DNA of 64,000 bases from Polynucleobacter paneuropaeus (lineage in GTDB: Bacteria > Pseudomonadota > Gammaproteobacteria > Burkholderiales > Burkholderiaceae). Below are positions 8,614 to 16,769 of the stretch, one piece after another. The stretch is from contig NZ_CP030085.1 of NCBI RefSeq assembly GCF_003261235.1, positions 620,001-684,000 on the forward strand, read 5' to 3'. The notes beneath the pieces are model-generated. The model was not told the origin of the DNA. It did not search any database and saw only the letters and a program-made list of their open reading frames with translations. The number at the start of each line of letters is the position of its first letter. Position 1 is the first letter of the stretch. A program made the translations under genes and the position numbers.

Positions 8614-8679
8614 GATGGAACTCCTCACTGAAACTGAACAATGGAAGTAATGTATCAGCAAAGAACGGCAGCAGTTTTG

Positions 8680-8709
8680 GCAATAAGAAGGAAAAAAAGG
8701 CCTTATTCC
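8680..8709 (+). promoter_or_regulatory. Candidate FlhDC box in the fliE/fliF divergent gap
   Basis: Inverted half-sites GCAATAAGAA and GCCTTATTCC are separated by 10 nt (reverse complement of the right arm GGAATAAGGC; 7 of 10 match). The position between two divergent class II flagellar genes and the resemblance to the sites at 3987 and 15612 support a role in FlhDC activation. It has not been tested. Confidence 0.4.
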
Positions 8710-8784
8710 TTCAATTGAAATGAAATTTCCCTATTCATAATGACGGTTAAACATCATATTTATTTAGGGCGTATTGGAGAAATC

Positions 8785-8847
8785 ATGCAAAAAACCGATC
8801 TTATCAGTTTCCAGAGTGATCTTCAATCTGCCTTTTCATATCACTAA
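8785..8847 (+). CDS. Possible 20-codon leader ORF before fliF
   Basis: An ATG with a good SD (GGAGA, 4 nt spacing) opens a 20-codon frame that ends in TAA immediately before an in-frame TTG of the fliF reading frame. The SD is stronger than anything near the fliF ATG. It may be a translated leader coupling ribosomes to fliF, or chance. The peptide has no recognised motif. Confidence 0.3.
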   Translation: MQKTDLISFQSDLQSAFSYH

Positions 8848-8865
8848 TTGGCTGGGAAAATTGCT

Positions 8866-10488
8866 ATGGAAAGCTTGTTAGCGCGCTTAAATTTGCAGGG
8901 CACTAGTAAAAAAGTGCTTCTATCAGCAGGGATCGCTGCGGTTGTTGCCGTGATGGCGGTCTTTTGGATCTGGAGTCAGGGCCCTAAATACAAGGTCGTG
9001 TTCTCCAATTTCAATGACAAGGATGGCGGGGCTATTGTTGCCGTTCTGGAACAGCAAAATATTCCTTATAAATTAGCCGATGGCGGCTCTTCCATTCTGG
9101 TACCAGCAGATTTGGTGTATCAGACCCGACTCAAATTAGCTGCTATGGGCTTGCCCAGAGGCGGTAATGTGGGTTTTGAGCTTCTTGAAAATCAAAAATT
9201 TGGGGTTTCTCAATTTGTAGAGCAGGTGAACTTTCAACGCGCCTTAGAGGGTGAGCTAGAACGTAGTATTCAATCGATCTCTGGAGTAGAAGGCGCTCGA
9301 GTGCATCTGGCAATACCTAAATCATCAGTATTTGTTCGTGATGCGCAAAAACCAACGGCATCGGTTTTAGTGAAATTAATGCAAGGCCGCACTCTAGATC
9401 AACATCAAGTAAGTGCAATAGCCCATTTGATTTCTAGTAGCGTGCCAAATTTAGGCCTTAGCAATGTTGATATCCTTGATCAAAATGGTAGCTTGCTTTC
9501 AGACGTAAACAAGGGCGGCTCTAAAACTTTAGATGCAAATCAACTCAAATATGTTGAAGATTTGCAAAAAAATATTGTGTCGCGAATTCAGGCAATCATT
9601 ACTCCAATCGTAGGAGAGAAGAATGTGCGCGCCGAGGCTAATGTAGAAATCGATTTTTCAAACACTGAAGAGGCTAATGAAATTTACAAGCCAAATCAAA
9701 AGCCTGAAGTTGCTGTCATTCGTAGCTTGCAGACTAATGAGTCTATTGTGCCTTCAGGCTCAAACAATGGTGGCGTACCAGGTGCATTGAGTAATCAACC
9801 CCCTGCAAATGCAACTGCACCTTTAAATACAACTAACAATGCTGCTCCAGGCGGGGCTGCTGCTGGTGCAGGTGCTGCTGGTGCAGCTGGCGCTGCTCAA
9901 AATCCGATGAGCACGCAAAGAAATTCGATTACGAATTATGAAATTGATAAAACGATTTTGTTTACCCAAAAATCGATGGGCGGAGTGAAGCGTCTTTCAG
10001 TAGCAATCGTAGTCAACAATAAAGCTGACGTTGATGCTGAAGGTAAACCAACGACACGTCCTTTAAACGATGCTGAAAAACAGCAAATTATGGATTTAGC
10101 TAAACAAGCTATGGGTTTTAATGAAGCTAGGGGTGATAGCGTAAGCGTGGTGAATACACCGTTTACCCCAGTTAAAGAAGCTGATGTATCTGAATTACCA
10201 ATCTGGAAAGACCCGGTTAATATTGAAATGGCTAAGAATATTGGTCAAATTGTTCTAGGCTTGATCGTGCTATTTGTGATGTATCGTAAGGCAATCAAAC
10301 CGATGTTGGCCAATTTACTGGCGCCAGATGAGGCTCCTGCTGAATTTGACGATAATCTTGACGAAAATGGCAGACCTATACCAAAATTAACTCCGTATCA
10401 AAAGGACCTCAAGACCGTTCAGGCTTTGGCCAAGGAAAATCCAAAAGTAGTAGCTGACGTGGTTGCTGGTTGGGTGGGAAATAGCTAA
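8866..10488 (+). CDS. fliF: FliF, flagellar MS-ring protein
   Basis: About 540 residues from the ATG of MESLLARLN; an in-frame TTG at 8848 abuts the stop of a short leader ORF. N-terminal membrane segment (VLLSAGIAAVVAVMAVFWIW), YscJ/FliF ring-building domains (KVVFSNFNDKDGGAIVAVLE; VEGARVHLAIPKSSVFVRD), a disordered Ala/Gly/Asn linker (about 300-345), a second membrane segment (IGQIVLGLIVLFVMYR) and a cytoplasmic tail for FliG binding. The stop overlaps the fliG start (TAATG). Confidence 0.97.
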   Translation: MESLLARLNLQGTSKKVLLSAGIAAVVAVMAVFWIWSQGPKYKVVFSNFNDKDGGAIVAVLEQQNIPYKLADGGSSILVPADLVYQTRLKLAAMGLPRGGNVGFELLENQKFGVSQFVEQVNFQRALEGELERSIQSISGVEGARVHLAIPKSSVFVRDAQKPTASVLVKLMQGRTLDQHQVSAIAHLISSSVPNLGLSNVDILDQNGSLLSDVNKGGSKTLDANQLKYVEDLQKNIVSRIQAIITPIVGEKNVRAEANVEIDFSNTEEANEIYKPNQKPEVAVIRSLQTNESIVPSGSNNGGVPGALSNQPPANATAPLNTTNNAAPGGAAAGAGAAGAAGAAQNPMSTQRNSITNYEIDKTILFTQKSMGGVKRLSVAIVVNNKADVDAEGKPTTRPLNDAEKQQIMDLAKQAMGFNEARGDSVSVVNTPFTPVKEADVSELPIWKDPVNIEMAKNIGQIVLGLIVLFVMYRKAIKPMLANLLAPDEAPAEFDDNLDENGRPIPKLTPYQKDLKTVQALAKENPKVVADVVAGWVGNS

Positions 10489-11498
10489 TGGCAACAAATC
10501 CAAACGAGAGCAGTGTTCTTAAAGCCGCTATTTTGATGCTGGCTCTCGGAGAAGAGGGTGCATCTCAAGTGATGAAACACGTCTCGCCACGAGACGTGCA
10601 AAAGCTGAGTGCTGTCATGACAACTCTGCGCAGGGTTGAGCAGGCTACAGTTGCCGATACCTTACGTGATTTCTTTAGTTATGCTGGTGAAGGTGCATCT
10701 CTTAATATTGATACCGATTCATTTACTCGAAACGTTCTAACCCAGGCCTTAGGCCAAGAAACCGCTTCCGGTTTATTTGAGCGTATCTTGGAGAATAAAG
10801 ATTCTGAAGGTATTGATAACTTGAAGTGGATGGATGCCACAGCTGTCGCCGATATAATTCGGTATGAGCATCCACAAATTATTGCCACGATTTTGGTGCA
10901 TCTTGAGCCAGAGCAGGCCTCACAAATTTTGACCTTGTTCAATGAAGACTTGCGCAAAGATACAATGTTGCGGATTTCTACCCTAGAGGAAGTAAAGCCT
11001 CAAGCACTTAAAGAATTAAATGTGGTACTTGCCCGATTATTGAGTGGGGCGCAGACTTCCACCAAAAAACAAATTGGTGGTATTCGTGCTGCTGCAGATA
11101 TCATGAACTATATAGGCCAAGCCCCACAACAAGTTTTAATGGATCGTATTAAAGAATACGACATTGAAATTGCAGAAAAGATTAACGATGAAATGTTCAC
11201 ATTTGACGACATTATCAATATTGATGACCGCGGAATCCAGACCATCTTGCGCGATGTTCAGTCAGATGCATTAGTTACAGCCCTCAAAGGTGCAAGTGCT
11301 GAATTGCGTGAAAAAATCTTCAAGAACATGTCTTCTCGTGCGGCCGATATGATGCGTGATGACTTGGAAAATAAAGGCCCTGTCAAACTCTCTGAAGTTG
11401 AAGCGCAGCAAAAAGAAATCCTGATTGTGGTCAGGGGCTTGATTGAGGATGGCTCGGTGATGTTGCCGGGTGCCGGAGGTGGTGAGGATTACCTCTAA
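10488..11498 (+). CDS. fliG: FliG, C-ring rotor protein
   Basis: 336 residues, the usual length. FliG N domain (AAILMLALGEEGASQVMKH), middle domain with the EHPQ motif (YEHPQIIATILVHLEPEQAS) and C-terminal torque helix (MSSRAADMMRDDLENKGPV) carrying charged residues that meet the stator. It overlaps fliF by one base and precedes fliH by one base, within a tightly packed operon. Confidence 0.97.
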   Translation: MATNPNESSVLKAAILMLALGEEGASQVMKHVSPRDVQKLSAVMTTLRRVEQATVADTLRDFFSYAGEGASLNIDTDSFTRNVLTQALGQETASGLFERILENKDSEGIDNLKWMDATAVADIIRYEHPQIIATILVHLEPEQASQILTLFNEDLRKDTMLRISTLEEVKPQALKELNVVLARLLSGAQTSTKKQIGGIRAAADIMNYIGQAPQQVLMDRIKEYDIEIAEKINDEMFTFDDIINIDDRGIQTILRDVQSDALVTALKGASAELREKIFKNMSSRAADMMRDDLENKGPVKLSEVEAQQKEILIVVRGLIEDGSVMLPGAGGGEDYL

Positions 11499-11499
11499 T

Positions 11500-12147
11500 A
11501 TGGAAACTACTCGTGCTTGGCCTAAAGCAATAGGCGAATCTTTTTTTACTGATCTCATTCCGACTAAGCCCGCAGTGAAGCCTGAGCCTAGTGCTTCACA
11601 GTCTATTAGTTTTTCCCCTGAGAAAATTAAAGAGATCTTAGATAAAGCCTATTTGGATGGCTATGACCGTGGCATGAAAAGCGGTCACGAAGCCGGCATG
11701 AATATGGCAAATGAAAAATTGGCAGTTGAACAAGCCGATTTGAAAAATCTCATGAATGGCTTTTCCAATACTGCCAAGGAAAAAAGTAAGGTCTTGTGTG
11801 AAGACGTATTAGCGCTATCTCTCGACATCGCCAAAGCAATGCTTAAAGAGCATCTCAAGATTAATCAAGAGGCAATCCTCCCTATTTTGCGACAGGCCAC
11901 CAATAGCCTCATTGATAGCGAAGGGCCACTGCATCTGAAGTTAAATCCTGAAGATGTACAAATTGTGCAGAAATATCTCCAGGCCGAATTAAATCATTGG
12001 CAGATAGAGGAAGATATTTGCATTGAACGTGGCTCTTGCATTATCGAAACGTCTGGTAATACTGTAGACGCTACACATGAGAACCGCTGGCGTCTAATTT
12101 GTGATTCTTTGGGTCAAAATCATGATTGGCTGGCAGAAAAATCATGA
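11500..12147 (+). CDS. fliH: FliH, negative regulator of the export ATPase
   Basis: 215 residues from the ATG one base after the fliG stop. A central G/A-x3-G repeat helix (AYLDGYDRGMKSGHEAGMNM) and a C-terminal FliH/YscL domain (ALSLDIAKAMLKEHLKINQE; LKLNPEDVQIV) are visible. FliH dimers bind FliI and carry it to the C ring. The stop overlaps fliI (ATGA). Confidence 0.9.
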   Translation: METTRAWPKAIGESFFTDLIPTKPAVKPEPSASQSISFSPEKIKEILDKAYLDGYDRGMKSGHEAGMNMANEKLAVEQADLKNLMNGFSNTAKEKSKVLCEDVLALSLDIAKAMLKEHLKINQEAILPILRQATNSLIDSEGPLHLKLNPEDVQIVQKYLQAELNHWQIEEDICIERGSCIIETSGNTVDATHENRWRLICDSLGQNHDWLAEKS

Positions 12148-13601
12148 CTGTTGCCAACCAATTGGATTCGTTCGGTATTGATCAATCCCACCTGAATCTA
12201 GATGGGCTTCTCGATAACTACTTACGCCATTGCTCTAGTGCTGTTTCCACTGTAGATAATGTTGAAGTTGCTGGACGTGTTACAAAGGTAACGGGCTTAG
12301 TAATTGAAGCCGGTGGAATATATTTACCCATTGGGAGTGTTTGTGTGATTCCAATGGGTGACGGACAGCAGGTTGAGGCTGAGGTAGTTGGCTTTGATCA
12401 TGGGCGCCTATTTTTGATGCCCCAAAGTAGCATTGAAGGGATTGCTCCTTCTGCTAAAGTTATTTTGAAGTCAATGCCTATTCGCACTTCACAATTTCAT
12501 AAGCCGTTTGATCACAATGATGATTCCCCACAGAATGAAAGTCGGGTTACCCGTTTACCCGTCGGCGATCATCTTCTGGGGCGTGTTCTCGATGCTGCAG
12601 GCGTGCCCTTAGATGATTTAGGCCCCCTGCAAGCAGATCATTTTGCTCCTTTGCAATCTGAACCAATCAATCCTTTAAAGCGCGCGCCCATTGATACGAT
12701 TTTGGATGTTGGTGTGAAGGCCATTAACAGTCTGCTCACAGTAGGGCGTGGTCAAAGGATGGGTCTATTTGCTGGCTCTGGTGTGGGTAAAAGTGTCCTG
12801 CTTGGAATGATGGCTCGCTATACCGATGCTGATGTCATCGTCGTCGGTTTGATTGGCGAGCGTGGTCGCGAGGTCAAGGAATTTATTGAACACATTTTGG
12901 GAGAGGTTGGTCTAGCGCGTTCAGTAGTGGTTGCAGCCCCTGCAGATGCATCGCCTTTGATGCGTTTACAAGGCGCCAATTATTCAGCTACGATTGCAGA
13001 GCACTTCCGCAGTCAAGGTAAGCATGTCTTACTTATTATGGATTCGTTAACCCGTTTTGCTATGGCCCAGCGTGAAATTGCTTTAGCGCTAGGTGAGCCA
13101 CCCGCAACCAAGGGTTATCCGCCTTCAGTGTTTGCAAAACTACCCAAGTTGGTAGAGCGCGCAGGTAACAGTGATGTCGGCGGTGGATCGATTACTGCCT
13201 TTTATACTGTTTTAACCGAGGGCGATGATCAGCAAGATCCGATTGCTGATTCAGCACGAGCCATTTTGGATGGTCATATTGTGCTGGATAGAACTCTAGC
13301 GGAAGCAGGCCACTATCCAGCGATTGATATTGAGCAGTCGATTAGTCGTGTGATGCATAGTATTGTGGATACTCAGCATCAGCAATCGGCGCGTAAGCTC
13401 AAACAACTCAGCTCTAAATACAGTCGCAACCAAGATCTGATTAATGTAGGTGCTTATGTCCCTGGAGCAGATGCTGTTTTGGATGAGGCGATTCAGAAAC
13501 GTATAAGTATTGAAAACTTCTTGCAACAAGATTTTGCGACACAGTGCAACACCCAAGAAAGTATCGAGCAGCTTAATCAGATTATTACGCAGCAAGGTTA
13601 A
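12144..13601 (+). CDS. fliI: FliI, flagellar export ATPase
   Basis: 485 residues from the ATG overlapping the fliH stop. F1-like ATPase: P-loop GSGVGKS at 211-217, GLIGERGREVKEF, Walker B VLLIMDSLTRFAMAQREIAL and the T3SS ATPase signature TKGYPPSVFAKLPKLVERAG. It powers export together with FliH and FliJ. The ORF can be opened six codons earlier, but the coupled ATG is preferred. Confidence 0.97.
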   Translation: MTVANQLDSFGIDQSHLNLDGLLDNYLRHCSSAVSTVDNVEVAGRVTKVTGLVIEAGGIYLPIGSVCVIPMGDGQQVEAEVVGFDHGRLFLMPQSSIEGIAPSAKVILKSMPIRTSQFHKPFDHNDDSPQNESRVTRLPVGDHLLGRVLDAAGVPLDDLGPLQADHFAPLQSEPINPLKRAPIDTILDVGVKAINSLLTVGRGQRMGLFAGSGVGKSVLLGMMARYTDADVIVVGLIGERGREVKEFIEHILGEVGLARSVVVAAPADASPLMRLQGANYSATIAEHFRSQGKHVLLIMDSLTRFAMAQREIALALGEPPATKGYPPSVFAKLPKLVERAGNSDVGGGSITAFYTVLTEGDDQQDPIADSARAILDGHIVLDRTLAEAGHYPAIDIEQSISRVMHSIVDTQHQQSARKLKQLSSKYSRNQDLINVGAYVPGADAVLDEAIQKRISIENFLQQDFATQCNTQESIEQLNQIITQQG

Positions 13602-13603
13602 TC

Positions 13604-14065
13604 ATGGCGAATATCCTTAATGGTATGAATACTCTCTTAGAACTTGCTAAACGTAATCTAGATAATGCTGCCGAAAGATTGGCTAAAGCAAATCGGGATG
13701 CTGCACAGGCACGTGATCAAGAAAAGCATTTGCAAAACTATCGTGATGAATATATTGATCAGCGAAATGCGTTATCGCTGGAGGGTGTTACTGCTACCGA
13801 TTTGCAAAATTACATGCTGTTTTTGAAGAATTTAGACCAAGCGATTGTTAGTCAGGGTAGTGCCATTCATCAATATGATGAAATCGTTAAGCATCACTTA
13901 GCCTATTGGCAAAAATGTCAGGCTAAAAAAAGATCATACGAAGTTATTATTGAAAGAAATCAATTACAAATGCAAAAGCTGGCAGCTAGACGCGAGCAAA
14001 AGCAAATGGATGAGTTCAGCAGTAATCAACGCCGCTTTTTATCTGCCAATAATTCTAGCGCTTAA
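13604..14065 (+). CDS. fliJ: FliJ, export chaperone-escort protein
   Basis: 153 residues, almost entirely coiled coil with heptad Leu/Ala spacing (LLELAKRNLDNAAERLAKAN), the usual FliJ size. It starts 2 nt after fliI and precedes fliK. FliJ couples the ATPase ring to FlhA. The call rests on size, coiled coil and gene order, with moderate sequence similarity. Confidence 0.9.
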   Translation: MANILNGMNTLLELAKRNLDNAAERLAKANRDAAQARDQEKHLQNYRDEYIDQRNALSLEGVTATDLQNYMLFLKNLDQAIVSQGSAIHQYDEIVKHHLAYWQKCQAKKRSYEVIIERNQLQMQKLAARREQKQMDEFSSNQRRFLSANNSSA

Positions 14066-14074
14066 AACACGGCT

Positions 14075-15238
14075 ATGAATATCGATCTCAAAGCTCAAGC
14101 CCAATCTTTACTCAACACCAGTGTTGGGCAGGATTCTGGAATACAGTCTAACTCCAATGCTGCCACCGCTTCAACTTTACCCATTTTTAGTCAATTACTT
14201 TCTTCCCAAGTAAAAGTATTTCAAGAGCTAGATGCCAAAAATACAGTGAACACTGCGCAGCTACTATCGCCTAATATTGTCCAGGCCAGTAAATTGCAGG
14301 CGAAAGATAATCCTCATCAAGAAGAGGTAAGGGCTGCGGTTGCAAGGCAGGTAGATGCCTTTGTGAATATCTCTAAATCAGGCGAAGTTAATTCATTTCA
14401 AGCACCAGCAACCCAAAGCACAAATATGAAGCAGGCTCATACAGAGTTTGCTTTTGCCAAACTGGCGGAAATGCAAGCGCAAGCCAAAAATATGCGCGTT
14501 ATTTCAAGAGAGCCGGGGTTTACTTCTGATGCTGAGATTCTACAAACGCAAGCTAAACTTCTAGGCCCTTCCCAAGCATTATCCAAGAACGCGACATTGG
14601 AGATGCCAGGTAAAGATCCGCTAGTACCCAAGAAGAACGCAAATCTTGAAAGCGAAGCGATTACCGCTATGGGAATTTCTGCATCAGAGAATCAAGGACA
14701 AGGTGGTCAAGCTGGCAGTGGTGGCGAATCCGAGTTTGGTAATGCACCAATTCAAGCCAATACGATGCATGGCCAAGTCCATGCCCAGTTTGGTTCTTTA
14801 CAGTGGAGTGAAGAGATCTCCCAGAGAATGATCTTGATGGTTGGTGCTAATATGCATTTAGCCGTGTTAAATCTCAATCCTGACAATCTTGGATTTATAA
14901 AAATTGTGATTACCGTTAAAGATCATCAGGTCAATGCGACTTTTGTGTCGAATAATGCGGACGTGCGCCAAGCTTTGCAAGATGGCATAGAGCAATTGCG
15001 GGGCTCAATGAGCCAAGCTGATCTCATTTTGGAGCAGGCGAATGTCTGTTCTGGTGCTAGCTTTGAAGAAAGTCAGGCTAGCGTTCTCGCTGCCCAAAAT
15101 CAGTCTGGTTCAATTCTTTCATCTGAGCACCACAGTGCGCTAAGCCAGCTACTCAATGAGCAAGCAGCGAAGGGCGGGAAAGTTCAGGATCCAGGTCTGC
15201 CAATGCGGTACGATGGCATTGTCAGCGTCTTTGTGTAA
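14075..15238 (+). CDS. fliK: FliK, hook-length control protein
   Basis: 387 residues. A long low-complexity Gln/Ala/Ser ruler region is followed by the conserved Flg_hook domain (WSEEISQRMILMVGANMHLA, then LNPDNLGFIKIVITVKDHQV and ADVRQALQDGIEQLRGSM). It measures the hook and flips FlhB specificity. The BLUF gene follows after 6 nt without its own clear SD. Confidence 0.93.
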   Translation: MNIDLKAQAQSLLNTSVGQDSGIQSNSNAATASTLPIFSQLLSSQVKVFQELDAKNTVNTAQLLSPNIVQASKLQAKDNPHQEEVRAAVARQVDAFVNISKSGEVNSFQAPATQSTNMKQAHTEFAFAKLAEMQAQAKNMRVISREPGFTSDAEILQTQAKLLGPSQALSKNATLEMPGKDPLVPKKNANLESEAITAMGISASENQGQGGQAGSGGESEFGNAPIQANTMHGQVHAQFGSLQWSEEISQRMILMVGANMHLAVLNLNPDNLGFIKIVITVKDHQVNATFVSNNADVRQALQDGIEQLRGSMSQADLILEQANVCSGASFEESQASVLAAQNQSGSILSSEHHSALSQLLNEQAAKGGKVQDPGLPMRYDGIVSVFV

Positions 15239-15244
15239 TTCTTT

Positions 15245-15595
15245 ATGGCCACTTATCAACTCATCTACGTCAGTTCTGCAACAGAGACTTTTACTCGAGA
15301 AAAGTTTCTGGATATGGCTTTTCTGATGAGTAGTGAAAATACCAAGGTCGGTATAACCGGCATGTTGGTATTTAAAGACGGGAATTTCATGGAGGTTTTG
15401 GAGGGCGAAGAATCTGCTATCAAAGCGCTGTTTAGCAAAATAGAGCAAGATTCCCGTCATACCCTAGTAAGCGTCATTCAGGAGGGTGAGATTAGCTCCC
15501 GCGAATATCCTAGCTGGGCAATGACCTTTTATAACCCTCAAACTGAGGAATACGAGCATGTTGGCTCGCCGATTCAGTGGCAGGATAAGCTGTGA
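15245..15595 (+). CDS. BLUF-domain protein with Gln-to-Glu change at the flavin site
   Basis: 116 residues, a single short BLUF domain without an output domain. Hallmarks present: Y8 in LIYVSSAT, N32, GITGML (36-41), LEG (52-54), D69-x-RH, R86, W91 and M93. The normally invariant Gln of the F-x-Q-x-LEG motif is Glu50 (FMEVLEG). BLUF proteins bind FAD and sense blue light through hydrogen-bond switching at that Gln. The gene sits 6 nt behind fliK and before fliL, so it is probably co-transcribed with the fli operon and could act by protein contact on the motor or regulators. Light response in this variant is uncertain. Confidence 0.9.
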   Translation: MATYQLIYVSSATETFTREKFLDMAFLMSSENTKVGITGMLVFKDGNFMEVLEGEESAIKALFSKIEQDSRHTLVSVIQEGEISSREYPSWAMTFYNPQTEEYEHVGSPIQWQDKL

Positions 15596-15611
15596 AACCG
15601 GTCCAAAATCC

Positions 15612-15641
15612 AGAACTAAGGGCAAAAAATACCTTTATTCT
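15612..15641 (+). promoter_or_regulatory. Candidate FlhDC box before the gene upstream of fliL
   Basis: Inverted half-sites AGAACTAAGG and CCTTTATTCT are separated by 10 nt; the reverse complement of the right arm (AGAATAAAGG) matches the left at 8 of 10. The sequence just after it (GAATTGAA, then a C-rich run) also resembles the region after the 3987 site. Inferred from pattern only. Confidence 0.4.
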
Positions 15642-15678
15642 CCGAATTGAATCTCTGCACCCCCTATAAAATCGAACG

Positions 15679-16098
15679 ATGACTGATTTAGGCTTACCTA
15701 CCTCTTTTGGCAATTCTCTGAACCCCGGCTTTTTAGCTAAAGGGGTTTCTGCTGAATTCCACTGCCCTACAGGGGGACAAGCATCCGCTGTAGAGGGTTC
15801 TTCGGCTAGCTTTGTTGATAGTTTGGGTAGTGTTTTGGGTAAAACACTATCTGGCGGTCTTGCCCTTGCATCACTGGGGAGTTCAATTGCTTTGCCTGGT
15901 GCTTCTCTGGGCCTTTCTAAGCTGGGCGATGCCGCTGCAAGCACGCTTTTACATGGCTTACTCAGCGCCAGTAAACCCAGTGCTGACCAGAGTTCATTAG
16001 CTGGCATGACTGCCGCTGCAGGTCAAATGTTGCCACGCCACCCTTATCAAGCTCAGCCCGCTGCCTTGCCAGGCGCCAGTTTTATTACTTCGGCATAA
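15679..16098 (+). CDS. Unknown Ala/Ser/Gly-rich protein between BLUF gene and fliL
   Basis: 139 residues, with a central small-residue hydrophobic stretch (SVLGKTLSGGLALASLGSSI, extending to about residue 80) that might be membrane-associated or export-related. No known motif and no SD of note. A Pro/Gln-rich tail ends the protein. It has its own candidate FlhDC box upstream. Codon use looks like its neighbours. I do not recognise it and its coding status is moderately sure. Confidence 0.5.
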   Translation: MTDLGLPTSFGNSLNPGFLAKGVSAEFHCPTGGQASAVEGSSASFVDSLGSVLGKTLSGGLALASLGSSIALPGASLGLSKLGDAAASTLLHGLLSASKPSADQSSLAGMTAAAGQMLPRHPYQAQPAALPGASFITSA

Positions 16099-16273
16099 GC
16101 TTTTCAGAATAATCCCTTCCTTCGGATTGGGATTTCTAAAGTAAACCCCTCCGAATCAACCCTAAAAGCACTATCTAAATGCCTTTATAAGGGGTGTTTC
16201 TACCTCTTTTCTGAGTATCTAGTGTCATGATTTCCCCCGATAATGAGGAATGATTTTCACAATGGAGCGGTAA

Positions 16274-16756
16274 ATGGCAGAGAACGAACAGGCAGTTAAG
16301 CCTAAATCCAAAAAGATGTTATTCATCATCCTAGGCGTTGTGCTCGCCTTGGCTATTGGTGGTGGAGCAGCCTACTATTTCTTGGTCATGAAAGCCGACT
16401 CTCATGCAGCCGAGTCCAAACCAAAGACTCCTGAACTCCAAATTTTTGTTCCTTTGGAAGCATTTACCGTGAATTTGCGACCAGAGAGCACTGAACCTCA
16501 ACAGTACTTGCAAACGACTTTAAATCTTCAAGTTCCTTCTGAAGAGATGAGCGCCAATTTAAAAGCGCATATGCCAGAGTTGAGAAGTCGTATTTTGTTT
16601 ATTCTCACCAATAAAAAAGCCTCTGAAATCACCTCAGTCGAAGGTAAAAATACCTTGATCACTGAAATTACTGAGGAACTTCAAAAACCTTTTAGCGGTA
16701 GTCAGTCAGAACAAAAAATTACTGGCGTCTATTTAACTTCTTTCATTATTCAGTAA
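16274..16756 (+). CDS. fliL: FliL, stator-associated basal-body protein
   Basis: 160 residues: short Lys-rich cytoplasmic start, one membrane helix (LFIILGVVLALAIGGGAAYY, about 16-38), then a periplasmic SPFH-like FliL domain (FVPLEAFTVNLRPES; QYLQTTLNLQV; LRSRILFILTNK). It strengthens stator function. The start ATG follows GGAGCGGTAA. It opens the fliLMNOPQR part of the operon after a 175-bp gap containing a hairpin. Confidence 0.93.
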   Translation: MAENEQAVKPKSKKMLFIILGVVLALAIGGGAAYYFLVMKADSHAAESKPKTPELQIFVPLEAFTVNLRPESTEPQQYLQTTLNLQVPSEEMSANLKAHMPELRSRILFILTNKKASEITSVEGKNTLITEITEELQKPFSGSQSEQKITGVYLTSFIIQ

Positions 16757-16769
16757 ACACGAGCCCATC

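Noticed and set aside
16106..16137. FlhDC box or terminator just before fliL
   Set aside because: AATCCC/GGGATT arms form a hairpin, but half-sites do not match the other three boxes and no U-tract follows; left uncalled.
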